Shown: positions 17,045-25,275 of the stretch, piece after piece | How the letters are laid out: the number at the start of each line of letters is the position of its first letter | Numbering within the stretch: position 1 is the first letter of the stretch | From: Acidobacteriota bacterium | GTDB taxonomy: Bacteria > Acidobacteriota > JAAYUB01 | Length of the DNA stretch: 64,000 nucleotides | Assembly (NCBI GenBank): GCA_029565065.1 | Contig: JAKQOW010000178.1 | Location: forward strand, 31,122-95,121 | Direction: 5' to 3' | The notes under the pieces: model-generated | Databases searched by the model: none | What the model was told of the DNA's origin: nothing | What the model saw: only the letters and a program-made list of their open reading frames with translations | Made by a program: the position numbers and the translations under genes

Positions 17045-18031
17045 CTACTTGACAAGCGTCTCAAAGGCTGTGTCGCCCGACAGGGCGGAGAGGTCCTTGT
17101 CGCCGCGGGCCTGGGCCTTGAGCTTCGGGTTGAGCGCCACGGCGCGGCGGAGCGCCTCCAGGGACTCGACGCGGCGCCCGGCGGCCAGCCGGATCACCGC
17201 CAGGTCGTAGCACACCTCCGGATTGTCCGGCGCCAGCGTCGCGGCTTTCTCCATGGGCGGCAGCGCTTCGGCGGCGCGCCCCTTCGTGAAGAGCGTCCAG
17301 GCGTCGTTCCAGCAGTAGTTCATCTGGCCGAAGCGGAGCAGCCGGCCCAGCTCGCCGAACGGGTCGGGATGGTCGTCCACCCGGATGTCGATGGCCCGGT
17401 CGGTGTAGCCGCCGTAGCCGGCGCCGGCGTGCACCACCAGGATGGCCGCTGACTGGCGGCCCCGGGCGTCGCCGCCCTCGGCATCGCCGGCGACGAGGGC
17501 CGCGTAGATCCGGTCCGCCAGGGTGCCCTTTGTTTCTACATAGGCCTTCTCCATGGATACGACCACCGCCTCACCCGTGAGGATGTTCCCCTGCACGGCG
17601 TAATTGACCCCGTGGCGCCCGCCCGCCCACGGAATGCAGTCGGCGCCAGTATAGGTGGTTGACGCTCCGTCGGCGGCCACGATCCCCACCTGGCGGCGGG
17701 TGGGGTTGTCATCGGTCCGGAGCAGGACCTTGAGCGTCTCCTCCGGCGACAGCCCCGCCGCGAGCAGGTCCAGCCCGCGCGGGCCGAAGGTGGTGTTCAT
17801 GAACGACTGGGTGGCCACGGCGCCGACGCCCGCCTTCGCCCACGGCACCACCGCGCCCACGGCGAAGAAGCGCGACGCCACGCCGACGCCCCACTCGCCC
17901 GCGGCCGGATCCCGCGCCACGATGGAGAACGTGGCCACCGGTCCGACCGGCCGTTCCGCCGCCGCGCCCGCCGCCGTCACGGCCAGTACCGCCACTAACA
18001 CCACTGTCACCGGAGATCGTCGTGTCGCCAT
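17045..18031 (-). CDS. Exported DUF1028 (Ntn-hydrolase-like) protein with C-terminal TPR-like tail
   Basis: A 328-residue protein. After a signal peptide (about 1-25) comes the DUF1028 signature 'TFSIVARDPAAGEWGVGVA' (about 34-52), then 'VGAVVPWAKAGVGAVATQS' and 'YAVQGNIL'. The C-terminus (about 245-325) reads as a TPR-like repeat ('PEVCYDLAVIRLAAGRR'). DUF1028 proteins are predicted Ntn-hydrolases; the substrate is unknown. The GTG/ATG context is weak but the signal peptide fixes the start at 18031. It faces the propeller gene with repeat copy B between them. Confidence 0.88.
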   Translation of the reverse strand: MATRRSPVTVVLVAVLAVTAAGAAAERPVGPVATFSIVARDPAAGEWGVGVASRFFAVGAVVPWAKAGVGAVATQSFMNTTFGPRGLDLLAAGLSPEETLKVLLRTDDNPTRRQVGIVAADGASTTYTGADCIPWAGGRHGVNYAVQGNILTGEAVVVSMEKAYVETKGTLADRIYAALVAGDAEGGDARGRQSAAILVVHAGAGYGGYTDRAIDIRVDDHPDPFGELGRLLRFGQMNYCWNDAWTLFTKGRAAEALPPMEKAATLAPDNPEVCYDLAVIRLAAGRRVESLEALRRAVALNPKLKAQARGDKDLSALSGDTAFETLVK

Positions 18032-18147
18032 CGGTTTCTCCTCGCCGATCGGATTAATGGTCCCATTTCACCACAACCGTCCATCACCTGGAAAGCCCGA
18101 AAGAATACATTCACCGCCGAGTCGCAGAGTCACGCGAGGAAGCCGTA

Positions 18148-18170
18148 GGCCGCGCCCGCCGGGCGCGGCC
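18148..18170. repeat. GC-rich palindrome, family member 1
   Basis: A 23-base palindrome with 11-bp arms (GGCCGCGCCCG / CGGGCGCGGCC) and a one-base centre, flanked by GTA on the left and CGTTGAA on the right. A second member at 35986-36008 has the same flanks, with one pair changed on both arms (C-G to T-A). A fragment resembling the TTCACCACAGAGGCACAGAG repeat precedes it at about 18110-18140. Confidence 0.75.
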
Positions 18171-18210
18171 CGTTGAAACGTCATGATCTTTGTGGTTCAA
18201 TCACGATGAG

Positions 18211-18984
18211 ATGCATACCGATCACTCCCGACCGGAGCACCACGCCGAGTTCCGCTTCTACGAGGAGCTCAACGACTTCCTGCCGCCGGCGCGACAAAAG
18301 CGGGATTTCACCTACACGTTCCACGGCCGCCCGGCGGTCAAGGACGCCATCGAGGCGCTGGGCGTGCCCCACCCCGAGGTGGACCTGATCCTCGTCAACG
18401 GCGAGTCGGTGGACTTCGGCCATCCGCTCGGCGACGGCGACCGCGTGTCGGTCTACCCGGTGTTCGAGAGCCTGGACATCGCCGGCGCCACCCGGCTGCG
18501 GCCGCGGCCGCTGCGGGAGCCGCGGTTCATCCTCGACGTTCACCTCGGTCGCCTGGCCCGCCACCTCCGGCTCCTGGGCTTCGACACGCGCTACGCCAAC
18601 GACGCCGCCGACGCCGCGATCGCCGCCGCGGCGGCCCGCGAGCGGCGCATCGTGCTCACCCGCGACCGCGGGCTGCTCAAACACGGCGCCGTCACCCGCG
18701 GCTACTGGGTCCGGACCACCGCGCCCCGGGCGCAAGCGGCCGAGGTGATCCGGCGCTTCCAGCTCGAGGCGCGGCTCCACCCATTCACCCGCTGCCTGGA
18801 GTGCAACGGCGTGCTCCGCCCCGTTGACAAGGCCGCCGTCGCGAACCGCCTGCCGTCCTGCGCCCGCCGCCTCCACGACAACTTCGCCGAGTGCCCGGGT
18901 TGCCGGCGCCTCTATTGGCCCGGCTCGCACCACCGCCGCCTCGCCGAATTCGTCACGCAGCTGCGGGAGAAGGTTGAGGGTTGA
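18211..18984 (+). CDS. Ubiquitin-like fold plus Mut7-C RNase-domain protein
   Basis: A 257-residue protein. The N-terminal beta-grasp/ubiquitin-like domain (about 8-85) reads 'EFRFYEELNDFLPP', 'VPHPEVDLILVNGESVDF'. The Mut7-C PIN-like RNase domain follows (about 95-180), with 'RFILDVHLGRLARHLRLLGFDT' and the acidic 'LTRDRGLL'. The end holds a zinc ribbon with 'CLECNG' and 'CPGC'. The fusion is known in many bacteria; a role in RNA cleavage is predicted only. I chose the ATG at 18211 because the upstream in-frame TTG at 18190 lacks a binding site. The stop TGA lies in a GGTTGAGGGTTGAG repeat. Confidence 0.9.
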   Translation: MHTDHSRPEHHAEFRFYEELNDFLPPARQKRDFTYTFHGRPAVKDAIEALGVPHPEVDLILVNGESVDFGHPLGDGDRVSVYPVFESLDIAGATRLRPRPLREPRFILDVHLGRLARHLRLLGFDTRYANDAADAAIAAAAARERRIVLTRDRGLLKHGAVTRGYWVRTTAPRAQAAEVIRRFQLEARLHPFTRCLECNGVLRPVDKAAVANRLPSCARRLHDNFAECPGCRRLYWPGSHHRRLAEFVTQLREKVEG

Positions 18985-19290
18985 GAGTTCGTGCTCGTAA
19001 CTCGTAATCGTCATCGTAATCGTGATCGTAATCGAGACTCGAGGCTCGAGACTAGAGGCTCGTTTCCGTAGTGCGGATGTCGGGGTTCGGGGTTCGGGGT
19101 TCGGGGCTTCACGTTCATCTTGCGTCTTACACATCCCGTCTCCCGATTCACGGATTTACCCATTCACCTTCCGCAATGCCCAATGAAAAATGACAAATGA
19201 AAAATGATCAATGAAATCCGCCCTGTTCCCATTCACCCATTCACCTATTCACCCTCCCCTTTCCCCTTTGTGTCCTCCGTGACTTTATGG
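18971..19290 (+). repeat. Composite intergenic repeat, copy C
   Basis: Plus-strand order: GGTTGAG units at the stop codon, GTGCTCGTAACTCGTAATCG and hexamers (18990-19030), GAGACTCGAGGCTCGAGAC, core variant CTCGTTTCCGTAGTGCGG (19060-19078), GGGGTTCGGGGTTCGG, ATGACAAATGAAAAATGATC (19187-19215), CATTCACCCATTCACC (19228-19255) and CCTTTGTGTCCTCCGTGAC near 19264. It leads toward the aminotransferase gene on the same strand. Confidence 0.8.
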
Positions 19291-19328
19291 TGAAATAGTT
19301 TTCGACTCAGACGACCGGGAGGCGCGGG

Positions 19329-20429
19329 ATGCGGTTCGACGGTGTGCACTACCTCCGGTGGGCCAAGGAGCATCAGGGCCGGGCGCGGTACTCCCTCACC
19401 TGTTCCAACATGCGGCCGGTGACCCTGGCCGAGTTGGGCCTCGGTCTGGACGACGTGGCCATCGCCTCCGGCGATCCCGACGGCTACGGACCGCTGAAGG
19501 CAGTGGCCGCCGAGCAGTTCGGCGTCGCGCCCGAGGAGGTGTTCATCGGCGCCGGCGCCACGGGGTGCAACTTCGTCGCCTTCGCCGCCGCCCTGGACGA
19601 GGCGGACGGCGGCCCCGGCCACGTCCTGTGCGAGACCCCCGGCTACACCTGCCTCGACGATGCCGTCCGCCCCTTCGGCGCCGCGGTGGAGACGTTCACC
19701 CGCACATACGACTCGGGCTTCGCCATCGACTGCGACGACCTGCGCCGCCGCCTGCGCCCCGACACCCGGCTGGTGGTGGTCACCAACCTCCACAATCCCT
19801 CCGGCGCCGCCCTTCGGCCGGCAGAGCTGGCGGAGCTGGCGGCCATCGCCGAGACGCACGGCTGCCGCGTCGTGGTGGACGAGGTGTACAAGGACTTCGT
19901 GGCGGAAAGCGCCAACCCCATGGCCCGCCGGTACGGCGGGCGGATGACCTCGGTCACCGGGCTGTCGAAAGTGTACGGTCTGAGCGGCCTGCGGGTAGGG
20001 CTGCTCTTCGCCGACGCCGCGTTCGTGCGGCGGTGCTACCGGATCGTCGACTACCTTGCCGGCTCCAACTCGGTCCCGGGCGACGCGATCGCCGCCGCGG
20101 CGCTGCGCCGGCGCGACTGGCTGGTGGAGCGGGCGCGGCGCATCGCCGCACCGGCTCTGGCCCATGTGCGCGCCCACGTGGAGGCCGACGATCTGCTCGA
20201 GTGGGCCGAGCCGCCGGCCGGCATCATCGCCTTTCCGCGGATCCGCCGCCCCCTAAACACCCTGGTCCTGGCCGATTTCCTCGAGCGGGAGTACGACCTC
20301 GGGGTGACGCCGGGCGACCTGTTCGGCCTGCCGGGCCACGTGCGTCTGGGCTTCGGCCTGGCCAGTCCTGAGGACCTCGAGGAGGCGCTGCGGCGGTTCC
20401 GGGACGGGATCCGCTCCATGCCGGAGTAG
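19329..20429 (+). CDS. PLP-dependent class I/II aminotransferase
   Basis: A fold-type I enzyme of 366 residues. The PLP lysine is Lys214 in 'TGLSKVYGLSGLRVG', Asp184 in 'VVVDEVYKDF' pairs with the pyridine nitrogen, and 'TNLHNPSGA' is the phosphate-side motif. The short N-terminus ('HYLRWAKEHQGRARYSLTCSNM') resembles the MalY/AlaT-like branch; the amino donor cannot be told. The ATG follows GGAGGCGCGGG closely. It stands alone between two repeat-bearing gaps. Confidence 0.9.
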   Translation: MRFDGVHYLRWAKEHQGRARYSLTCSNMRPVTLAELGLGLDDVAIASGDPDGYGPLKAVAAEQFGVAPEEVFIGAGATGCNFVAFAAALDEADGGPGHVLCETPGYTCLDDAVRPFGAAVETFTRTYDSGFAIDCDDLRRRLRPDTRLVVVTNLHNPSGAALRPAELAELAAIAETHGCRVVVDEVYKDFVAESANPMARRYGGRMTSVTGLSKVYGLSGLRVGLLFADAAFVRRCYRIVDYLAGSNSVPGDAIAAAALRRRDWLVERARRIAAPALAHVRAHVEADDLLEWAEPPAGIIAFPRIRRPLNTLVLADFLEREYDLGVTPGDLFGLPGHVRLGFGLASPEDLEEALRRFRDGIRSMPE

Positions 20430-20646
20430 GGGCACGCCAAGGCGCCAAGGCACGAAGTCGGGTCCCGGCAGGACGGACCACAACAGAACTACGCACCATT
20501 GATCATTTTTCATCGATCAGCTGACATTGGTCATTTCCAGCGAAACGGCTCGGACTGTCGTGACCCGGTGAGGACGCGTGCCGGCGTCGGAACGGATCGG
20601 GAACGGTTGCGGGCCGGGGTACAATGGAGCGGAGGCTGAACACCGC
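20430..20646. other. Short repeat modules and upstream region of the MFS exporter gene
   Basis: The gap holds a CCAAGGCGCCAAGGCACGAAG fragment (20437-20458) and a reverse copy of the ATGATCAATG module (TTGATCATTTTTCATCGATC, 20498-20517), both seen elsewhere. It ends with the upstream region of the next gene. I see no gene. Confidence 0.6.
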
Positions 20647-21948
20647 ATGCCCTACCACATCTTCTCACCGGCTCCGCTGCGCTGGCCCCTGATCGAGCAG
20701 GGGCGGCACCGCCTGCGCCTCACCTTCCGCGCCATGCGCCACCGCGACTTCACCCTGTTCTGGCTGGGGCAATGGGTGTCGGTCATCGGCACGTGGATGC
20801 AGACCATGGCCCTGTCGTGGCTCATCTACCGGCTCACCGACTCGGCGCTCGTCCTCGGCGTGCTGGCGGCGGTCCGCTTCGGCCCGTCGCTGCTGGGCTC
20901 GCCCTTCGCCGGCGTGCTGGCCGACCGCTTCCCCCGCCGCAACCTGGTCCTGCTGACCCAGTCGGCCAGCCTGCTGCTGGCGTCGGCGCTGGCCGCGCTG
21001 ACGCTCACAGGCACGGTGAAGGTCTGGCACATTCTGACGCTGGCCCTCGTCCAGGGGGTGGTGGACACACTGGACATGACCGCGCGCCAGACCATGCAGA
21101 TGGACCTCGTGGGACCGGACGACCTGCAGAGCGCCGTGGCGCTCAACTCGGCGGCATTCAATACCGGGCGCATGGTGGGCCCGGCGGTGGCCGGTGTGCT
21201 GGTGGCCGTCTACGGCGAAGGAATCTGCTTCGCCATCAACGCCGCCAGCTACCTCGCGGTGCTGGTGGCCCTGCTCAGCATCCGGGGAATTGCGGCCACG
21301 CCGCGCTCCGGCGCCAGCGTCGGCCGCGACCTGCTCGAGGGGATGCGCTTCACCTGGGGCCACCCCACCATCCGGACGGTGCTTTTGGCCGTCGCCATCA
21401 CCTCGATGGCCGGGCTGTCCTATTCCACCCTGCTGCCGGTGCTGGCCCGGGACATCCTGAAAGCGGGCGCGCCCGGCTACGGCCTGCTTCTGTCGTGCGT
21501 GGGGGTGGGGGCCATCGCCGGGGCGCTGGGGGCCGCCGCGCGGCGGGGCAACCAGGGGGTCGGCGGACTCATCGGCCTCGGCCAGGCGGCGCTCGGGACC
21601 GGGCTCATCGCCCTGGGGCTGAGCCGGGTGCTCTGGATCTCCTGCGCCTGGATGGTGCTGGTGGGAGTGGCCGTGACCATGCAACTGGCCGTGACTAACG
21701 CGCTGTTGCAGACCACCGCGCCACCGGCCATGCGCGGGCGCGTCATCTCGCTCTACATCTGGTTCTTCACCGGCCTGTCCCCCATCGGAGGGCTCGCGGC
21801 CGGCTGGGTGGCCGAGGGCGCGGGCGCGCCCCTCACGGCCATGGGCGGCGGCGCCATCTGCCTGGCCAGCGCGTTGTGGACGCGCCGGGCCTGGCGCCGG
21901 TCCGATGCAGGCGCGATTGCTGCCGCCCCGACACCGCCAGCCCCGTGA
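20647..21948 (+). CDS. MFS transporter, MFS_3/enterobactin-exporter-like
   Basis: A 433-residue membrane protein with about 12 helices, opening with 'FRAMRHRDFTLFWLGQWVSVIGTWMQ', the start typical of MFS_3 exporters. 'LADRFPRRNLVLLTQ' is the loop 2-3 motif. These proteins usually export drugs or small metabolites, by family knowledge. GGAGG is upstream of the ATG at 20647; the frame is open from 20578 but that part lacks family similarity. Confidence 0.88.
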   Translation: MPYHIFSPAPLRWPLIEQGRHRLRLTFRAMRHRDFTLFWLGQWVSVIGTWMQTMALSWLIYRLTDSALVLGVLAAVRFGPSLLGSPFAGVLADRFPRRNLVLLTQSASLLLASALAALTLTGTVKVWHILTLALVQGVVDTLDMTARQTMQMDLVGPDDLQSAVALNSAAFNTGRMVGPAVAGVLVAVYGEGICFAINAASYLAVLVALLSIRGIAATPRSGASVGRDLLEGMRFTWGHPTIRTVLLAVAITSMAGLSYSTLLPVLARDILKAGAPGYGLLLSCVGVGAIAGALGAAARRGNQGVGGLIGLGQAALGTGLIALGLSRVLWISCAWMVLVGVAVTMQLAVTNALLQTTAPPAMRGRVISLYIWFFTGLSPIGGLAAGWVAEGAGAPLTAMGGGAICLASALWTRRAWRRSDAGAIAAAPTPPAP

Positions 21949-22011
21949 TGCGTCCGACCCGATGTGAATTCGAGGACAGCCACATGCACGATATTCATAA
22001 TAGAATAAATA

Positions 22012-22020
22012 TGTTATAAT
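22012..22020 (+). promoter_or_regulatory. Extended -10 promoter of the nucleotidyltransferase module
   Basis: TGTTATAAT is a perfect extended -10 (TG-n-TATAAT) in a sharply AT-rich stretch. No good -35 is visible. Transcription would start about 22027, which is also the first ATG. Confidence 0.65.
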
Positions 22021-22026
22021 CATTTC

Positions 22027-22257
22027 ATGCTACGGCGAACCGAAATGTATCGAGAGTTTGAGCGGCGGTGGCTGTCTCGCCCGGTTGAAGACATCAGCCA
22101 GAATTTTCACATTCTGGAGGCGTTGTGGTCGGAAGCGGTCACGCTGGGAGTATTTGCACCCGCCGATCCGCTCGAGGGTATCGAAGTGGACGTGCGCGTG
22201 GCGAGGGCGTGGAACTGTGTTCCAAGAGCTGTTGCAACGGATCGCCCGAGCATTTGA
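22027..22257 (+). CDS. Small protein paired with a nucleotidyltransferase
   Basis: A 76-residue protein whose central part is 'YREFERRWLSRP' followed by 'LEGIEVDVRVAR'. Proteins of this look often precede MNT/AbiEii-like nucleotidyltransferases (from memory). ATG codons at 22027 and 22045 are both possible. The extended -10 would put the transcript start at about 22027, giving either a leaderless message or an 18-base leader without a ribosome binding site. It overlaps the next gene by 41 bases. The last 15 residues may be a frame extension. An antitoxin role is only a possibility. Confidence 0.65.
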   Translation: MLRRTEMYREFERRWLSRPVEDISQNFHILEALWSEAVTLGVFAPADPLEGIEVDVRVARAWNCVPRAVATDRPSI

Positions 22258-22774
22258 TCGGGCGAACATCCCCTACATGGTGATCGGAGGACAGGCCGTC
22301 CTCCTGTACGGCGAGCCCCGCCTGACTCGCGACATCGACATCACCGTCGGTCTGGACAGCAGCGGGCTGCACCGAGTCCTCGCGATTGTCCGCAAACTGG
22401 GCTTGCGCGTGCTGGTGGATCCGGCTGAACCGTTCGTCCGGGACACCATGGTGCTGCCCACCATCGAGGAGACCAGCAAAATCCGGGTGGATATCGTGTT
22501 CTCGTTTTCGGCTTTCGAGCAGGCGGCGCTGGAACGGGTGCGCCCTCACCTCATCGGGAAGACCAAGGTCCGTTTTGCCTCCCTAGAGGATCTGGTCATT
22601 CACAAAACCGTCGCCGGACGGAGCCGGGATCTGGAGGACGTGCGGGTCGTCCTGCTGAAAAATCCAGGATTCGACCGGAACTACATCGAACATTGGCTGA
22701 AGCTGTTCGATGAATCGCTGACCGAGAACTATCTGGAAACCTTCCGCTCCATTCTTAACGAACTGCAGAGTTGA
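22217..22774 (+). CDS. Nucleotidyltransferase-fold protein (AbiEii/MNT-like)
   Basis: A 185-residue protein starting at GTG, with the nucleotidyltransferase motif 'VIGGQAVLLYGEPRLTRDID' (GG ... DxD, acidic residues Asp39 and Asp41). A third acidic stretch is 'IRVDIVFSF', and 'SLEDLVIHKTVAGRSRDLED' is typical of AbiEii-like enzymes. Some relatives are toxins of type IV systems or partners of HEPN proteins. It is co-transcribed with the small protein that overlaps its start, so a two-gene toxin-antitoxin-like unit is plausible. The pair is more AT-rich at its 5' side than its neighbours, a mild sign of transfer. Confidence 0.82.
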   Translation: MFQELLQRIARAFDRANIPYMVIGGQAVLLYGEPRLTRDIDITVGLDSSGLHRVLAIVRKLGLRVLVDPAEPFVRDTMVLPTIEETSKIRVDIVFSFSAFEQAALERVRPHLIGKTKVRFASLEDLVIHKTVAGRSRDLEDVRVVLLKNPGFDRNYIEHWLKLFDESLTENYLETFRSILNELQS

Positions 22775-22789
22775 GCCGGCCGGTATCCG

Positions 22790-23287
22790 TCAGCTTGCCT
22801 CGTCCGCCGAGGGGCCGTAGATGGAGGGCACCGGCACGTCGCGCAGGCGCAGGTACACCGAGAGCTGGCCGCGGTGGTGGATCAGGTGGTTGATGATCAC
22901 CCCGCGCATCACCGTGGTGCGCGGCTCGTTCATGTAGACGGCGTCGCCCGACTTGAGGGCCCACTTTTTCCGCATGTCGGCGGCGCTGCATTTGTCCAGC
23001 GCCGCCAGCGCCTCGGCCAGGTGCTTCTCGAAGTGGGCCGTCAGCTCCGCCGTGCTCGTGGCCAGCCACGGCTTGTACTCGCCCTCGCCCATGTTCATCA
23101 CGGGCTGCTCCAGGATCAACTTGACCCAGCTCAGTGTGTCGGCCACGTGGGACGCCAGTTGGCCCATGCTCATGGATTTCGGGTGGGGTTTCCAGCCGAA
23201 GTCCTTCTCCGGCACCCGCGCCAGCATCTTGCGGATGGACACCGCCTCGAATTCCAACTCCTTGATGAACGGATCCACGATGCGCAT
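22790..23287 (-). CDS. DinB/YfiT-family four-helix protein
   Basis: A 165-residue protein with the DinB four-helix layout. The metal-ligand histidines are probably in 'LASHVADT' (about residue 47) and 'HLIHHRGQL' (about 135-139). DinB-like proteins are metal-dependent thiol transferases or hydrolases of unknown substrate. GGGAGG precedes the ATG at 23287 and a good promoter lies just upstream. It converges on the nucleotidyltransferase gene with a 15-base gap. Confidence 0.9.
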   Translation of the reverse strand: MRIVDPFIKELEFEAVSIRKMLARVPEKDFGWKPHPKSMSMGQLASHVADTLSWVKLILEQPVMNMGEGEYKPWLATSTAELTAHFEKHLAEALAALDKCSAADMRKKWALKSGDAVYMNEPRTTVMRGVIINHLIHHRGQLSVYLRLRDVPVPSIYGPSADEAS

Positions 23288-23315
23288 GATTGACCTCCCG
23301 ATCGAATTTTCACCA

Positions 23316-23345
23316 TTTATACACCTAAACGTTTTTTTTCGTCAA
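23316..23345 (-). promoter_or_regulatory. Sigma-70-like promoter of the DinB-family gene
   Basis: TTGACG and TATAAA are separated by 18 bases that include an eight-base A run (minus strand). The leader would be about 20 bases. It stands at the end of repeat copy E. Confidence 0.65.
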
Positions 23346-23362
23346 GAGACATAATTGTAGAG

Positions 23363-23757
23363 TGTGTGGGATCTGGGACCTGGGTTCTGGGACCTGGGTT
23401 CTGGGATCTGGGTTCTGGGATCGAGGACCTGGAACCGAGGTCCCGGGGTCGATATCCGAATTCCGATATCCGATGTCCGTGCTACTGGAACGAGCCTCGA
23501 GTCTCTAGCCTCAAGCCCCGATTACGATCACGATTACGATTACGATTACGATGACGATTACGAATGACGAGCACGAAATTCGAAGTCCGAAGTCCGATGT
23601 CCGCGTTACGGGAACGAGCCTCGAGCCTCAAGCCTCGAGCCTCGATCACGATTACGATTACGATTACGATTACGAATGACGAGCACGAAATTCGAAGTCC
23701 GAAGTCCGATGTCCGCGTTACGGGAACGAACCTCGAGTCTCTAACCTCGAGCCCCGA
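23363..23757 (-). repeat. Composite intergenic repeat, copy E, with an internal duplication
   Basis: Plus-strand reading: GGGATCTGGGACCTGGGTTC units (23366-23445), core in reverse, CCTCGAGTCTCTAGCC, CGATTACGATCACGATTACG, then a second and third round of core, CTCGAGCCTC and CGATTACG units. A 63-base stretch (23555-23617) recurs without a mismatch at 23667-23729, 112 bases away. On the minus strand the element begins at the TAA stop of the CDF gene, within CGGTAACTCGGGGCTCGAGG. Confidence 0.85.
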
Positions 23758-23758
23758 G

Positions 23759-24649
23759 TTACCGGCAGTTCTCGTGCCGGATCCGGCAGCGTTCGTCGGC
23801 GTACTCCAGCTCCACCGTGGTGTGGGCGATGCCACGCTGCGCCACCACCTCCTGGACGGCCTCCTTGATCCGGAGCTGGTCTTCCTTGCCGGCGTCCGCG
23901 GCGATCACGGCGTGGGTGGTGAGCACATGATGGACGCCGTCCATGCTCCAGACGTGGGTGTGGTGCAGATCCGCGATCCCCTCGATCCCGCGCAACTCCG
24001 CCTCCAGGGCGGGCAGATCCACGTCTTCGGGTGTCCCCTGCAGGAACACCCCCATGGTCCGGCGCAGGTTGCGCACCACGTTCCAGAGCACCCACAGGGT
24101 GATCAGGATGGACAGGGCCGGGTCCAGCGCCGGCACGTCGCGCACCAGCAGCACCGCCCCGGCGATCAGGATCGCCAGCCACCCCAGGGCGTCCTCCACG
24201 AGGTGCCAGGCGACCATGCGGGCGTTGAAGCCGGAGGTGCGCCGGAGCCGCAGAGCCGCCACGCCGTTCACGACGCAGCCCACCACGGCCAGGATGATCA
24301 TGCCGGGGGCGTGAGCCCGCACGGGGTGCAGCAGCCGCGGCACCGCCTCGGTCACGATGAGGAGCGACCCGGCGATGAGCACGCCGGCGCTGATCAGCGC
24401 GCCCACGAGCGAGAAGCGCCGGTAGCCGTAGGAATAGCGCGCGTCCCCCTTGCGGCCGGAGATCTTTTCGAGGTACCAGGCCGCGCCGAGGGCGAACGAG
24501 TCACCCAGGTCGTGGAGGGCGTCCGCCAGGATGGCGATGGAGTTCGTCCAGAGGCCGCCCGCGATCTCGAACAGGGTGAAAGCCAGGTTCAGCAGAAACG
24601 CCGTGCGGATGCCCTGCAGACTGCCCGCTGGTGTGTGGTCATCGTTCAT
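23759..24649 (-). CDS. Cation diffusion facilitator (Zn/Co/Cd efflux, CzcD/ZitB-like)
   Basis: A 296-residue transporter with six helices. The transport-site pairs are His46/Asp50 in 'LADALHDLGDS' and His149/Asp153 in 'AWHLVEDALGW', an HxxxD arrangement usual for zinc exporters. The C-terminal domain (about 205-296) holds 'HHTHVWSMDG' and the final 'DERCRIRHENC'. It probably exports zinc or cobalt. I chose the ATG at 24649, after AGGGTC, over the upstream ATG at 24712 that lacks family similarity. It follows the methionine-sulfoxide reductase gene on the same strand after 105 bases. Confidence 0.9.
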   Translation of the reverse strand: MNDDHTPAGSLQGIRTAFLLNLAFTLFEIAGGLWTNSIAILADALHDLGDSFALGAAWYLEKISGRKGDARYSYGYRRFSLVGALISAGVLIAGSLLIVTEAVPRLLHPVRAHAPGMIILAVVGCVVNGVAALRLRRTSGFNARMVAWHLVEDALGWLAILIAGAVLLVRDVPALDPALSILITLWVLWNVVRNLRRTMGVFLQGTPEDVDLPALEAELRGIEGIADLHHTHVWSMDGVHHVLTTHAVIAADAGKEDQLRIKEAVQEVVAQRGIAHTTVELEYADERCRIRHENCR

Positions 24650-24754
24650 GGATTGACCCTGGTGTCCCGCGTTGGTCCCTGCGTCGAAGTCTGGCGCCGT
24701 CCAAGCGGCCAAGACGACTCCGCAAGACCGCCCGTGCGCGCGGCGGCGGCGGCG

Positions 24755-25216
24755 TCACGCGTGGATCATGGCCACGATGGGGAGCAGCCCCTCGCGGTCC
24801 GCCTCGTCGAACGCGGCCGGCTCGTCGCTGTCCACGTCGAGGACGCCGACGATCCGCCCCGCCGCGTCGCGGAGCGGCACGACGATCTCCGACTGCGAGC
24901 GGGAGTCGCAGGCGATATGGCCGGGGAATGCGTGCACGTCGGCCACCACCACCGGCTCGCCGCGGTCGATCCCCGCCCAGCAGACGCCGGTGTGGGCCTG
25001 CAGCACCTGGCAGGCCAGCGGACCCTGGTACGGGCCCACGGTGAGCGCGCCGTCCACGAGACGGTAGAAACCCGTCCAGAAATAGTGGGGCATCTTGTGG
25101 TGGAGCAGCGCCACCGCGGTGGCCATCCGGGCGACGGGGTCATTGGTTTTGATGAACAGCTCCGCCAACTGGTCGCGGATGCGCCGGTACCGTTCCTGCT
25201 TCTGTTTCTGATCCAT
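24755..25216 (-). CDS. msrC: Free methionine-(R)-sulfoxide reductase (GAF-fold fRMsr)
   Basis: A 153-residue GAF-domain protein. Cysteines 69, 79 and 103 in 'LACQ', 'GVCW' and 'HIACDSRSQSEIVVPL' have the same 10 and 24 spacing as Cys84, 94 and 118 of E. coli MsrC. It reduces free Met-R-sulfoxide in the cytoplasm and suggests occasional oxidant exposure. AGGGAG precedes the ATG at 25216. A longer open frame reaching 26461 is not coding. Confidence 0.92.
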   Translation of the reverse strand: MDQKQKQERYRRIRDQLAELFIKTNDPVARMATAVALLHHKMPHYFWTGFYRLVDGALTVGPYQGPLACQVLQAHTGVCWAGIDRGEPVVVADVHAFPGHIACDSRSQSEIVVPLRDAAGRIVGVLDVDSDEPAAFDEADREGLLPIVAMIHA

Positions 25217-25275
25217 CGTTCGCTCCCTGTCGGCCTGGAAACCGCCGGTTCCCGCCCACCGTGTGTCCGGGATAG

